The notes under the pieces are model-generated. The model had not been told where the DNA came from and searched no databases. It saw only the letters and a program-made list of their open reading frames with translations. From contig NZ_JNZY01000015.1 in NCBI RefSeq assembly GCF_000717655.1, positions 124,001-188,000 of the forward strand: a DNA stretch of 64,000 nt, read 5' to 3'. This stretch comes from Streptomyces katrae (GTDB taxonomy: Bacteria; Actinomycetota; Actinomycetes; Streptomycetales; Streptomycetaceae). This document shows positions 15,092 through 24,107 of the stretch, in pieces; the stretch's first letter is position 1, and the number at the start of each line of letters is the position of its first letter. The position numbers and the translations under genes were made by a program.

Positions 15092-16261
15092 GTGACCGAC
15101 CCGACCACCCCCGCCGCGCCGTTGCGTCCTGCCGGGCCCGCCGTGTTCCCGGGGGGACCCGGGCTGTTCCGGCTGGACCCGGAGATCGCCCACCTCAACC
15201 ACGGGTCGTTCGGCGCGGTGCCGATCCCCGTGCAGGAGGCCCAGGCCGCCCTGCGCGAGGAGGCGCACGCCGACCCCGACGCCTTCTTCATCGCAGCCGC
15301 GGACCGGATCGCCGGGGCCCGCGCCCGCATCGCACGGCACCTCGGCGCCGACCCCGACGGCGTCGCCTTCATCGCCAACGCCACCGAGGGCGCCAACCTC
15401 GCCCTCGACGCCGTCCCGTTCGCCGACGGCGACGAGATCCTGGTCACCGACCACGGCTACGGCACCGTCGTCGCGGCCGCCGCCCGCCGCGCCCGGGTCA
15501 CCACCGTCGCCCTGGACCCGAACCTGCCCGACGAGGACGCCGTACGCGAGACCGTGCTGGCCGGGCTGACGCCCCGTACCAAGGTGGCGCTGCTCGACCA
15601 CATCAGCTCGCCCACCGCCCGGCTCATTGCCTCGCCCCGGCTGCTCGCCGACCTGGCCGCCCGCGGCGTCACCACCGTCGTGGACGGGGCGCACGCCCCC
15701 GGCATGATCGCGGACCCGCTCGCCGGGGGCGCCGACTTCTGGTTCGGCAACCTGCACAAATGGGGGTACGCGCCCTCCGGCAGCGCCGTCCTCGCCGTCG
15801 CCCCCGGACACCGGAGCCGGGTCCGGGCGCTGGTGCCCTCCTGGGAGGACGCGGACGGGTTCCCCCGCTCCGTCGAGAACCGCGCCACCGCCGACTACAC
15901 CGGCTGGCTCGCCGCCCCCGAGGGCCTGGACCTCCTCGACCGGCTCGACGCCGCGAAGGTGCGGGCCCACAACAGCGCACTGGCCGCCCACGGCGCGGCC
16001 CTGCTCGCCGAGATCCCCGGGCTCACCCCGCTCCCGTACACCGAGGGCCTCGCCATGCGCTCCTTGCGGCTGCCCCCCGGCACCGCCGAGACCCACGAGG
16101 ACGCGTGCGCCCTGCGCGAGCGGATCGCGGCGGACCTGGGCATCCGGGTCCTGATCTGGGCGTGGCCGGGCGGCGGAGGCATCCGCGTCTGCGGGCAGGT
16201 CTACAACCGGCCCGAGGAGTACGAACGCCTCGCCGCCGAGCTCCCGGCCTTCTTGAACTGA
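15092..16261 (+). CDS. aminotransferase class V, isopenicillin-N-epimerase-like
   Basis: A 389-aa cytosolic PLP enzyme of fold type I. HLNHGSFGAVPIPVQEAQ opens the domain, VDGAHAPGMI contains the Asp that contacts the PLP ring nitrogen, and GNLHKWGYAPSG contains the Schiff-base Lys (about residue 228). The order matches isopenicillin N epimerase-like and cysteine desulfurase-like proteins. No beta-lactam genes are nearby, so the substrate is open. GTG 15092 has TCGGAGGATC just upstream. The gene ends 7 bp before the convergent cobF stop. Confidence 0.88.
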   Translation: MTDPTTPAAPLRPAGPAVFPGGPGLFRLDPEIAHLNHGSFGAVPIPVQEAQAALREEAHADPDAFFIAAADRIAGARARIARHLGADPDGVAFIANATEGANLALDAVPFADGDEILVTDHGYGTVVAAAARRARVTTVALDPNLPDEDAVRETVLAGLTPRTKVALLDHISSPTARLIASPRLLADLAARGVTTVVDGAHAPGMIADPLAGGADFWFGNLHKWGYAPSGSAVLAVAPGHRSRVRALVPSWEDADGFPRSVENRATADYTGWLAAPEGLDLLDRLDAAKVRAHNSALAAHGAALLAEIPGLTPLPYTEGLAMRSLRLPPGTAETHEDACALRERIAADLGIRVLIWAWPGGGGIRVCGQVYNRPEEYERLAAELPAFLN

Positions 16262-16268
16262 CGGAGAG

Positions 16269-17021
16269 TCAGCCGCGCCGGAGCAGGTACGTGTCCATGA
16301 TCCAGCCCTTGCGGGCGCGGGCCTCGGTCCGGAGTTCCTCGATCCGGCCCGAGACCTCCGCCAGCTTCCCGGAGACCAGGATCTCGTCCGGTGTGCCGAC
16401 GTAGGCGCCCCAGTAGATGAAGAGGTCCTGGTCGAGGTGGGCCGTGAAGGCGTGCCGCGCGTCCAGCATCACCACCACGTCGTCCACGTCCTGCGGCCAG
16501 CCCTCGGCCAGCCGCCGCCCGGTGGTGATCTGGACCGGCCGGCCGACCCGGTTCAGGTTGGTCCGGTGCCGGGCCAGCAGCGAGGAGATGCTGCTGATGC
16601 CGGGCACGACCTCGTGCTCGAACGCCACCCGGCCCCGCTCCAGCACCTCGTCCAGGATGGCGAGCGTGGAGTCGTACAGCGAAGGGTCGCCCCAGACCAG
16701 GAACGCCCCGGTCTCGCCCTCCGCCAGGTCCTCGGCGATGAACCGCTCGAAGATCTCGGCCCGCGCGCTGCGCCAGCCGTCCACCGTCGGCGCGTACTGG
16801 TCCGGGGTCCGGTCCCGGTCCGGGTCGCGGCCCTCCACGAGCCGGTGGCCGGGGCGGGCGTGCTCGTCGAGCATCGCGCGCCGCAGCCCGGTCAGATCCG
16901 CCTTCTCCTCCCCCTTCTCCAGGATGAGGAATGCGTCCGCCGCGCCGATCGCCTTGACCGCCTGGAGGGTCAGGTGGTCCGGGTCGCCCGCGCCTATGCC
17001 GATCACTGAGAACTTCTTCAC
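16269..17021 (-). CDS. cobF: precorrin-6A synthase (deacetylating), CobF
   Basis: A 250-aa SAM-dependent C1-methyltransferase of the aerobic cobalamin route. It methylates precorrin-5 and removes an acetyl group to give precorrin-6A. Tetrapyrrole methylase motifs: VIGIGAGDPDHLTLQAVKAI at the start, FLVWGDPSLYDS, and VVPGISSISSLLARHRTNLN. GTG 17021 gives the normal family N-terminus. It stands alone here with no other cob genes. Only 18 bp separate its start from lutA, divergently transcribed, and an AGAATA hexamer sits just before the GTG, so the transcript may be leaderless. Confidence 0.93.
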   Translation of the reverse strand: MKKFSVIGIGAGDPDHLTLQAVKAIGAADAFLILEKGEEKADLTGLRRAMLDEHARPGHRLVEGRDPDRDRTPDQYAPTVDGWRSARAEIFERFIAEDLAEGETGAFLVWGDPSLYDSTLAILDEVLERGRVAFEHEVVPGISSISSLLARHRTNLNRVGRPVQITTGRRLAEGWPQDVDDVVVMLDARHAFTAHLDQDLFIYWGAYVGTPDEILVSGKLAEVSGRIEELRTEARARKGWIMDTYLLRRG

Positions 17022-17026
17022 GCCGC

Positions 17027-17032
17027 TATTCT
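17027..17032. promoter_or_regulatory. possible shared -10 hexamer for leaderless cobF and lutA
   Basis: TATTCT on the plus strand lies 7 nt before the lutA ATG; its complement AGAATA lies 5 nt before the cobF GTG. That is where a -10 box would sit if both transcripts began at the start codon. Divergent starts only 18 bp apart leave little room for leaders. Confidence 0.35.
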
Positions 17033-17039
17033 GCCCCTC

Positions 17040-17795
17040 ATGCGTGCCGCCCTGTTCGTCACCTGCGTCAACGACGCGCTGTACCCCCGGACCGGCATCG
17101 CCGTCGTACGCCTGCTGGAGCGGCTCGGCGTCGGTGTGGACTTCCCGGCGGCCCAGAGCTGCTGCGGCCAGCCGCAGTACAACACCGGCTACCGGCGCGA
17201 GAGCGAACCGCTGCTGCGGCGCACCGCCGCGGCCTTCGCGGGGTACCCCTACGTGGTCACCCCGTCGGGTTCCTGCGCCGCGATGGTCCGGGCCCACTAC
17301 CCGCGCATCGCCCGCCTGGCGGAGCAGGAGGGGCGGGGCTCCGGGCTGGTGGCGCAGGCGGAGGACCTCGTACCGCGCGTCTACGAGCTGACCGAGTTCC
17401 TGGTCGACGTGCTCGGGGTGACCGATGTGGGCGCGTACTTCCCGCACACCGTCACCTATCACCCCTCTTGTCATGGCTTGCGGGGGCTCGGGCTGGGGGA
17501 CCGCCCGCGGCGGCTGCTGGCCGCCGTCAAGGGCCTGGACCTGATCGAGCTGCCCGGCGCCGAGGAGTGCTGCGGCTTCGGCGGCACCTTCGCCGTGAAG
17601 AACCCGGACGTGTCGGCGGCGATGGGCACCGACAAGATCGACAGTGCGGTGGGGACGGGCGCGGACGTGCTGTGCGGCGCCGACAACTCCTGCCTGGCCC
17701 ACCTCGGCGGGATCCTGCACCGCAGGGGGGACGCGATGCGCGCCCTGCACCTCGCCGAGATCCTGGCCTCGACGGAGGAGGAACCGCTGCGATGA
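17040..17795 (+). CDS. lutA: lactate utilisation protein A, CCG-domain (Fe-S) subunit
   Basis: A 251-aa protein of the LutABC L-lactate oxidation complex, feeding electrons from lactate to pyruvate oxidation in the cytosol. Two cysteine-rich CCG domains are visible: AAQSCCGQPQYNTGY (about residues 37-51) and GAEECCGFGGTFAVKNPDVS (about 174-193), with upstream partner Cys in VTPSGSCAAM and TYHPSCHGLRG. It overlaps lutB by 4 bp (ATGA), so A-B-C are translationally coupled. Confidence 0.94.
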   Translation: MRAALFVTCVNDALYPRTGIAVVRLLERLGVGVDFPAAQSCCGQPQYNTGYRRESEPLLRRTAAAFAGYPYVVTPSGSCAAMVRAHYPRIARLAEQEGRGSGLVAQAEDLVPRVYELTEFLVDVLGVTDVGAYFPHTVTYHPSCHGLRGLGLGDRPRRLLAAVKGLDLIELPGAEECCGFGGTFAVKNPDVSAAMGTDKIDSAVGTGADVLCGADNSCLAHLGGILHRRGDAMRALHLAEILASTEEEPLR

Positions 17796-19285
17796 CGGGC
17801 ACGTTCATGGGGATGCCCGCCTTCCCCGCCTTCCCGGAGGCGGCGCGCGAGGCCGTCGGGGACGGGGTGCTGCGCGCCAACCTCCGGCACGCCACCCACA
17901 CCATCCGCGACAAACGGGCCCGGGCGGTCGCCGAACTGGCCGACTGGGACCGGCTGCGCGCGGCGGGCAAGGCCGTCAAGGACCACACCCTCCGCCATCT
18001 CGACCGCTACCTGCTCCAGCTGGAGGAGTCCGTGACGGCCGCGGGCGGCACCGTCCACTGGGCGGCCGACGCGGACGAGGCCAACCGGATCGTGACCGGG
18101 CTGGTGCTGGCCACCGGCCACCGGGAGGTGGTCAAGGTCAAGTCCATGGCCACCCAGGAGATCGGCCTCAACGAGGCCCTCGAGGCGGCGGGGATCGCCG
18201 CGTACGAGACGGACCTGGCCGAGCTCATCGTCCAGCTCGGCCACGACCGCCCCTCGCACATCCTCGTCCCGGCCATCCACCGCAACCGGGCCGAGATCCG
18301 GGACGTCTTCGCGGCGGAGATGGGCCGTTGGGGCCGCCCGGCGCCGGACGGGCTCGGCGACGACCCGCGCGAGCTCGCCGAGGCCGCCCGCCTCCACCTG
18401 CGCGAGAAGTTCCTGCGGGCGAAGGTCGGGGTCTGCGGCGCCAACTTCATGGTCGCCGAGACGGGCACGATGGTCGTCTTCGAGTCCGAGGGCAACGGCC
18501 GGATGTGCCTGACGCTGCCCGAGACCCTGATCTCGGTCGTCGGCATCGAGAAGGTCGTGCCGTCCTTCCGGGACCTGGAGATCTTCCTGCAGACGCTGCC
18601 GCGCTCGTCCACGGCCGAGCGGATGAACCCGTACACGACGATGTGGACGGGGCTGGGCCCTTCGAGAGGGGCGGACGGCGACGGCCCCTCCGCCTTCCAC
18701 CTCGTCCTCCTCGACAACGGCCGCACCGACACCCTCGCCGACCAGGTGGGCCGCCAGGCACTGCGCTGCATCCGCTGCTCCGCCTGCCTGAACGTCTGCC
18801 CGGTGTACGAGCGCGCCGGCGGCCATGCATACGGCTCGGTCTACCCCGGGCCGATCGGCGCCATCCTCAGCCCCCAACTGCGGGGCACCGGCAGTGAGAT
18901 CGACGCCTCGCTGCCGTTCGCGTCCACCCTGTGCGGGGCCTGCTACGAGGTCTGCCCGGTCGCCATCGACATCCCCGAGGTCCTCGTCCACCTGCGCGAA
19001 CGGGTGGCCCAGGGCGGCCCGGTGACCCGCGAGGGCGTCCGCGTGCGGATCCGCCCCGCGCACGGCCACACCGCCGAACGGGCCGCGATGCGGGCCGCCC
19101 GACTGCTCCTGGACCGCCCGGGCGCGCTGCGCGCGGGGGAGCGCCTCCTGGCCCGGTCCCGCCGGCTCCGGCCGCGCCGCCTGCCCGGCCCCGGCCGTGC
19201 ATGGACGGACACCCGGGACCTCCCCGAGCCCCCGCCGGAGCCGTTCCGCGACTGGTGGGCGCGGGAGCGGGGAGGGCGGGCATGA
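17792..19285 (+). CDS. lutB: lactate utilisation protein B, iron-sulfur subunit
   Basis: A 497-aa subunit of the LutABC lactate oxidation system. The N-terminal LUD-type domain includes KSMATQEIGLNEALEAAGI and FMVAETGTMVVFESEGNG. Two 4Fe-4S clusters follow: CIRCSACLNVCPVY near residue 325 and CGACYEVCPVAIDIPEV near 380. The tail is Arg/Pro-rich. The ATG at 17792 overlaps the lutA stop and the gene end overlaps lutC by 4 bp. Confidence 0.95.
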   Translation: MTGTFMGMPAFPAFPEAAREAVGDGVLRANLRHATHTIRDKRARAVAELADWDRLRAAGKAVKDHTLRHLDRYLLQLEESVTAAGGTVHWAADADEANRIVTGLVLATGHREVVKVKSMATQEIGLNEALEAAGIAAYETDLAELIVQLGHDRPSHILVPAIHRNRAEIRDVFAAEMGRWGRPAPDGLGDDPRELAEAARLHLREKFLRAKVGVCGANFMVAETGTMVVFESEGNGRMCLTLPETLISVVGIEKVVPSFRDLEIFLQTLPRSSTAERMNPYTTMWTGLGPSRGADGDGPSAFHLVLLDNGRTDTLADQVGRQALRCIRCSACLNVCPVYERAGGHAYGSVYPGPIGAILSPQLRGTGSEIDASLPFASTLCGACYEVCPVAIDIPEVLVHLRERVAQGGPVTREGVRVRIRPAHGHTAERAAMRAARLLLDRPGALRAGERLLARSRRLRPRRLPGPGRAWTDTRDLPEPPPEPFRDWWARERGGRA

Positions 19286-19920
19286 GCACCCGGGACCGCA
19301 TCCTGGGCCGGATCCGCCGGGCGGTGGCGGACGGCGCCCCGGACCCCGCCGTCCCCCGGGACTACTTCCAGGTCCACGGCACCCGTACGCCGGCGGAGAC
19401 GGCGGACCTCCTCGCCGCGAACCTCGCCGAGTACCGCGCCGAGGTCCACCGGGTGGACGAGGACGGCCTCGCGCTGCTCCTGATGCGGCTGCTGGCCGCG
19501 CGGGGCGCGCAGACCGTGCTCGTGCCGCCGGCCCTGCCCCCCTACTGGCTCGCGGCAGCCGATCCGACCCGCATCCACGACCGGGCCGTGTCCACGACGG
19601 CCGAACTGGACGGGGTGGACAGTGTGGTGACCGGCTGCGCCCTGGCGATCGCCGAGACCGGCACGATCGTCCTCGACGGCGGCCCCGACCAGGGCCGTCG
19701 CCGCATCACCCTCGTCCCCGACCACCACATCTGCGTGGTCCGGGTGCCCGACCAGGTGGTCGACTCGGTCCCGCAGGCCCTGCGACGCCTCGACCCGACG
19801 CGGCCGCTGACCTGGATCTCCGGACCCTCCGCCACCAGCGACATCGAGCTCGACCGGGTGGAGGGCGTGCACGGCCCGCGCACCCTGGAGGTGGTCCTGC
19901 TGACCGGACGAGCAGAATGA
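19282..19920 (+). CDS. lutC: lactate utilisation protein C (LUD domain)
   Basis: A 212-aa LUD-domain protein, the third member of LutABC. The conserved segments GCALAIAETGTIVLDGGPDQ and RRITLVPDHHICVVR are family hallmarks. Its ATG overlaps the lutB stop. The operon has no adjacent lactate permease or GntR regulator within this window. Confidence 0.93.
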   Translation: MSTRDRILGRIRRAVADGAPDPAVPRDYFQVHGTRTPAETADLLAANLAEYRAEVHRVDEDGLALLLMRLLAARGAQTVLVPPALPPYWLAAADPTRIHDRAVSTTAELDGVDSVVTGCALAIAETGTIVLDGGPDQGRRRITLVPDHHICVVRVPDQVVDSVPQALRRLDPTRPLTWISGPSATSDIELDRVEGVHGPRTLEVVLLTGRAE

Positions 19921-19925
19921 GTCCC

Positions 19926-20315
19926 ATGTCCGCATACATCGCCCTCACCGCCCTCGTCGTCCACGACTACGACGAGGCCATCGACTTCTACACCCGCGCC
20001 CTCGGCTTCACCCTCGTCGAGGACACCGCGCGCCCGGACGGCAGCCGCTGGGTCGTGGTCCGCCCGCAGGGCGCCACCGAGGCGGCACTGCTGCTGGCCC
20101 GCGCAGGCGACGAGGCGCAGCGCTCCCGGGTCGGGAACCAGACGGGCGGCCGGGTCGGCTTCTTCCTGTACACGGACGACTTCGCCCGGGACCACACCCG
20201 GATGACGGCGGAGGGCGTCCGCTTCCTGGAGGAGCCGCGCCACGAGACGTACGGCTCGGTGGCCGTCTTCGAAGACCTCTACGGCAACCGCTGGGACCTC
20301 CTCGAGCCGGCGTAG
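19926..20315 (+). CDS. VOC (glyoxalase/bleomycin-resistance fold) family protein
   Basis: A 129-aa single-domain vicinal-oxygen-chelate protein: YDEAIDFYTRALGFTL at the start, FEDLYGNRWDLLEPA at the end with a metal-binding Glu. Such proteins may be lyases, dioxygenases or drug-binding proteins, and the substrate is not predictable. An alternative ATG at 19917 overlaps the lutC stop (ATGA), so it may be read as the fourth gene of the lut transcript. Confidence 0.85.
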   Translation: MSAYIALTALVVHDYDEAIDFYTRALGFTLVEDTARPDGSRWVVVRPQGATEAALLLARAGDEAQRSRVGNQTGGRVGFFLYTDDFARDHTRMTAEGVRFLEEPRHETYGSVAVFEDLYGNRWDLLEPA

Positions 20316-20369
20316 CCGTCGCCGGGCCCCGGCCGCCCGGAGCGGCACCACCGGCGACCCGGGCCGGGG

Positions 20370-20903
20370 TCAGACGGGGCTCGGGCCGTCCGGCGGCGCG
20401 GCGAGCCGCGGGGCCTCGGCCGCCGCGTCGACGGCCGGGCCGGCCTCCACCCGCCCGGCCAACTCCCGGGCCCAGCGGACCAGCCCCGGCACATCGATCC
20501 CGTGGAGCTCCCGAGCCCCGGCGACCCCGGCGCTTCCCCCCGCCCCGTCCCCCTCGGGCCCGGCCAGGGCGGTGGCCCCGCGGCGCAACAGGCGGGCGCC
20601 GCCGACGGCGTTTCCGCGTGCGGCGTGCGTGAGGCCGACCGCCAGCTGCGCGAGAGCCCGCCACAGCGGTGCCTCGGCCGGCGGGCCGGACTTCCAGGCG
20701 TCCTCGAACACCTCGTGCGCATGGAACGGCATCCCGGCGTCCAGCAGCCGCTGCGCCTCGCCCAGCGTCTCGGCGGGCGTCCGCACGACCCCCTCGGGCT
20801 GCCGCTCCACCCCCGGCGCCCCGTAGGGCAGCGGCCGCCCCAGCCCGTCCCGGGGCCGCGCGCTCCGCGCCCGCCCCTCACCGTCCCGATCCCGTCCGTT
20901 CAC
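20370..20903 (-). CDS. DUF309 domain protein
   Basis: A 177-aa protein with the DUF309 signature FHAHEVFEDAWKSGP at about residues 59-73 followed by LAQLAVGLTHAARGN. The family is small, helical and of unknown biochemical role. The N- and C-terminal tails are low in complexity. It converges on the VOC gene with a 54-bp gap. Confidence 0.83.
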   Translation of the reverse strand: MNGRDRDGEGRARSARPRDGLGRPLPYGAPGVERQPEGVVRTPAETLGEAQRLLDAGMPFHAHEVFEDAWKSGPPAEAPLWRALAQLAVGLTHAARGNAVGGARLLRRGATALAGPEGDGAGGSAGVAGARELHGIDVPGLVRWARELAGRVEAGPAVDAAAEAPRLAAPPDGPSPV

Positions 20904-21010
20904 CAGGCCATCCTCCCTCCCGCCGGAAACCGGTGCATGCGCACCCCTCTACGTGGGGTAATGTTCTGCATGTGCCGCAGGGACGGGGAAACCCCAGATC
21001 AGCAGCACAA

Positions 21011-21084
<74 letters not shown>

Positions 21085-21099
21085 CTCGAAAGAGTCGTA

Positions 21100-21141
21100 G
21101 ATCAGGGGCCGTTTCGGAGAAATCCGAAACGGCCCCTGATC
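21100..21141 (+). terminator. perfect 19-bp hairpin terminator after tRNA-Pro
   Basis: 19-bp inverted repeat 21100-21118 and 21123-21141 around a GAAA tetraloop, followed by GTTTTCC. Typical of a tRNA terminator. Confidence 0.9.
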
Positions 21142-21688
21142 GTTTTCCGGCACCTTCGGGGCGTCGATCGGCCGTCCGCCCGAGGCCGGTCGAGGGCGGA
21201 CGGCCCGTCTCACGGCTACTCGCCTGCGGGGGACAGCTCCTGGGTGACACGTTGGACGAATCCGGTGGCCGACTGCTCCAGCGCTGGCGGCTCGGCGGTC
21301 AGGCCGATGAAATCGGGCAGCCTGTACCCGAGCTCTGCCAAACGGGATGCGATGGCGTGGGGGAGCGCTTCGTGGCGTTGGCAGGCCTGCAGGACGTGAG
21401 TGGGCCGGACCGACGGTGGGTGGCGGGAATCAGCCGAACCGTGAGGGGCGGCGTGACGGCGCGGTGGGGGGGTGCAGACCGGGCGGAGGGCGGCCGCTGC
21501 CGGGGCTGCCGGGGCGGCGTACGGGGTGTATGCGCTCCTTGTCGACCGCGGGTTTCGGCCAGATCCGGGAGGGTCAACCCGCTTGCTGCGTCCGGATCAT
21601 GACCTGCTGTCAAGAGCCGTGCACATAGACGCTAAGATTCCGGGCCGTTGTCATATGATCATTCGCTTTCGATCGTTTGAGGGTTCTG
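21142..21688. other. intergenic region between tRNA-Pro and conservon
   Basis: About 550 bp. The first part carries a minus-strand coding remnant (see 21216-21470). The last ~80 bp before the cvnA ATG are AT-richer than the surroundings (GTCATATGATCATTCG) and probably hold the conservon promoter. No complete gene is seen. Confidence 0.5.
21216..21470 (-). pseudogene. C-terminal remnant of an unidentified protein
   Basis: A minus-strand frame without a start reads as natural protein for about 60 codons (HEALPHAIASRLAELGY, then RLPDFIGLTAEPPALEQS, then FVQRVTQELSPAGE) and ends in TAG at 21218-21216. Upstream the frame degrades into low-complexity residues. I read it as the 3' end of a deleted gene beside the tRNA; family unknown. 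Confidence 0.35.
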
Positions 21689-23347
21689 ATGGTTCGCGTG
21701 GGATCGTCGCCCGGAAGTCCAGGGCCCACCTCACCCGTCGCATGGGCGCTGCCCGCCCTGCTGACCGCCGCTGCTGCGGCGATCGCCGTGGTGCAGGTGT
21801 CCGCACCTGCCCGCACCCCCGTCGCCTGGATCGGTGCCGTGGCCTTCGTGGCCGTGGCCCTGTCCTGCGGTGAGGCCGCCCGGCGCGGCAAGGCGCTGGC
21901 CGCGCTGCGGCTGACGGTCGCCGCGCACGAGGCGGCCCTGCACCGGCAGCAGGCCGAGACCGTGCGGCTGGCGCAGGAGCTGCTGCCCGATGTCGTGGAG
22001 CGGCTGCGCAAGGGGGAGTTTCCCGAGGAGGTGCTCGCCTCCCTGGAGGAGCCCGACACCCACGGGCCCGGCCTGGCACCGGAGTTCAGGGCGGCGCACC
22101 ACGCCGTGCTGCGCTCGGTGCTCGACGCCGTCGTCGCCGAGGAGGACCTGCGTGACTCCGCGCAGCGGGCCTTCGTCAACATCGCCCGCCGCGTCCAGGC
22201 CATCGTGCACCAACAGGCCCAGGAACTGCGGGAGATGGAGGACCGGCACGGCCGCAGCCCGGAGGTGTTCGGGGACCTGCTGCGGCTCGACCACGGCACG
22301 GCCCTCATCGGCCGTCTCGCCGACTCCATCGCCGTGCTCGGCGGGGCGCGGCCCGGCCGCCAGTGGAGCAAGGCCGTCCCGCTGTACAGCGTGCTGCGCG
22401 GTGCCATGTCGCGGATCATCGACTACCAGCGCGTCGAGCTCCACTCGGTCTCGCAGGTCGCCGTCGTCGGACCGGCCGTCGAGCCGCTCATCCACGCGCT
22501 CGCCGAGCTGCTGGACAACGCCACCCGCTACTCGCCGCCGCAGACCAAGGTCCATCTGACCGCCGTGGACGTGAACTCGGGCATCGCCGTCGAGATCGAG
22601 GACGGCGGCGTGAGCATGAGCGAGGAGGCCCGCAAGAGGGCCGAGCGCATGCTCCGCCAGGCGCAGCAGGGCATCGACCTCACCGACCTCGGGGAGACCC
22701 CGCGCCTGGGCCTCGCCGTGGTCGGCCGGCTCTCGCAGGCGTACGACTTCCAGGTCTCGCTGCGCGCGTCGGCGTACGGCGGCGTACGGGCCGTGCTCGT
22801 CATCCCGCAACAGCTGATCACCACCGCGTCCGCCGCGACCGGCGTCGCCCACGGCATCGGCACCGCCTCGGGGCCCCGCGCCGCCCTCCCGCCGGCGCCG
22901 GCCGGCGGAGCCATGACCGAGGCAGCCGTGGCAGACACCCGAGTACCGGCCGCCCGCCCGGTCACCGGCCCCCGGATGCCGGCAGCCGCCGACGAGGTAC
23001 CCGCCGTGACCGAGCGGACCCCGAACGGCCTGCCGCAGCGCCGCCGCAAGACCCGCGCCGTGGCGCCGGAGCCGATAGCCACCGGGGACCGGATCACGGC
23101 AGCGGCCGAGGCGGCCGCGGACCGCGCCGGATACGGGTACGGAGCCGTGCCCGAGCCCGCGCCCGATCCCCAGCCCGAGGTACAGCCCGGGATGTGGCTG
23201 GCCGCCTTCCAGGGCGGCCTGTCGGGGGACAGCCAGACCGCCGCGAGCCAGACCGCCGCGAGCCAGACCACCGCGAGCCGGAGCGGCGCAGCAAGCCAGA
23301 ACACAGACGCCTCGCCGGCCTCGGCGAGCAAGGGGGAACAGCCATGA
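21689..23347 (+). CDS. cvnA: conservon sensor-like histidine kinase, CvnA
   Basis: A 552-aa membrane protein with two hydrophobic segments at about residues 14-32 and 38-56, a helical region, a DHp-like stretch (FGDLLRLDHGTALIGRLADS) and a GHKL ATPase domain (ALAELLDNATRYSPP; GLAVVGRLSQAYDF). The C-terminal ~170 residues are disordered, with a repeated Gln-Thr-Ala-Ala-Ser tract. First gene of the four-gene conservon module that works with a GTPase instead of a response regulator. ATG 21689 has GAGGG 7 bp upstream; the TTG at 21677 is not needed. Confidence 0.93.
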   Translation: MVRVGSSPGSPGPTSPVAWALPALLTAAAAAIAVVQVSAPARTPVAWIGAVAFVAVALSCGEAARRGKALAALRLTVAAHEAALHRQQAETVRLAQELLPDVVERLRKGEFPEEVLASLEEPDTHGPGLAPEFRAAHHAVLRSVLDAVVAEEDLRDSAQRAFVNIARRVQAIVHQQAQELREMEDRHGRSPEVFGDLLRLDHGTALIGRLADSIAVLGGARPGRQWSKAVPLYSVLRGAMSRIIDYQRVELHSVSQVAVVGPAVEPLIHALAELLDNATRYSPPQTKVHLTAVDVNSGIAVEIEDGGVSMSEEARKRAERMLRQAQQGIDLTDLGETPRLGLAVVGRLSQAYDFQVSLRASAYGGVRAVLVIPQQLITTASAATGVAHGIGTASGPRAALPPAPAGGAMTEAAVADTRVPAARPVTGPRMPAAADEVPAVTERTPNGLPQRRRKTRAVAPEPIATGDRITAAAEAAADRAGYGYGAVPEPAPDPQPEVQPGMWLAAFQGGLSGDSQTAASQTAASQTTASRSGAASQNTDASPASASKGEQP

Positions 23348-23751
23348 GTCAGCAGCAGACCAATATGGACTGGATGCTCAAGGACCTGGCCGAGAGCGTT
23401 CCGCAGACCCGCCACGTCGTCGTCCTGTCCGCCGACGGCCTGCGCATGGCGCAGTACGGCGCGGAGACCGACACCGCCGACCGGCTCGCCGCCGCCTGCG
23501 CCGGACTGCAGAGCCTCGCCGGAGCCGTCGCCTCCGAACTCCCGGGCAGCAGCGGGCGGATGCGGCTCGTCGTCATCGAGATGGACGGCGGCTTCTTCTA
23601 CCTGATGGCGGCCGGTGCCGGCGCCTTCCTCGCCGTACTGGCCGGCGAAGGCGTCGACGCGGGCCTGATGGGCCAGCGCATGCGCGACCTCGTCGCCCGG
23701 ATCGGAGAACACCTGAGCAGCCCGCCGCGCCGCGACGGGCAGCCGGCGTGA
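23344..23751 (+). CDS. cvnB: conservon roadblock/LC7 protein, CvnB
   Basis: A 135-aa roadblock/LC7 protein (VVLSADGLRMAQYGAETDTA; IEMDGGFFYLMAAGAGAFLA). It acts as a GTPase partner in conservon complexes at the membrane. The ATG overlaps the cvnA stop (ATGA) and its end overlaps cvnC (GTGA). Confidence 0.94.
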   Translation: MSQQQTNMDWMLKDLAESVPQTRHVVVLSADGLRMAQYGAETDTADRLAAACAGLQSLAGAVASELPGSSGRMRLVVIEMDGGFFYLMAAGAGAFLAVLAGEGVDAGLMGQRMRDLVARIGEHLSSPPRRDGQPA

Positions 23752-24107
23752 GCAACCCCGGCGGGGACTGGGAGGACGGCACTCCCGAGCGGCTCTACGT
23801 GATCACCGGCGGCCGCAGTGGGGGGTTAGTCCCCACCCACGTCGACCTCGTCACGCTGATCATCGCCAAGTCGGGTCCCAGGCCCGGGATGCAGCCGGAG
23901 CACGCGGCGATCATGCGGCTGTGCCAGTCGCCGCTCTCGGTGGCCGAGATCTCCGCGTATCTCGGCCTGCCGGTGAGCGTGGTCACCGTACTCCTCGGTG
24001 ACCTGCTCGCCGCCAAGCACGTGCTCTCCCGCCCACCCGTCGCACCCGCCAAACTCCCGGACCTGGCACTGATTGAGGCAGTCATCGATGGACTTCGAAA
24101 GCTCTGA
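23748..24107 (+). CDS. cvnC: conservon DUF742 protein, CvnC
   Basis: A 119-aa DUF742 protein with RLYVITGGRSGG at the start and a winged-helix-like core (MRLCQSPLSVAEISAYLGLP, VVTVLLGDLLAAKHV). It is always encoded between the roadblock protein and the GTPase in conservons. GTG start overlapping cvnB by 4 bp. Confidence 0.93.
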   Translation: MSNPGGDWEDGTPERLYVITGGRSGGLVPTHVDLVTLIIAKSGPRPGMQPEHAAIMRLCQSPLSVAEISAYLGLPVSVVTVLLGDLLAAKHVLSRPPVAPAKLPDLALIEAVIDGLRKL

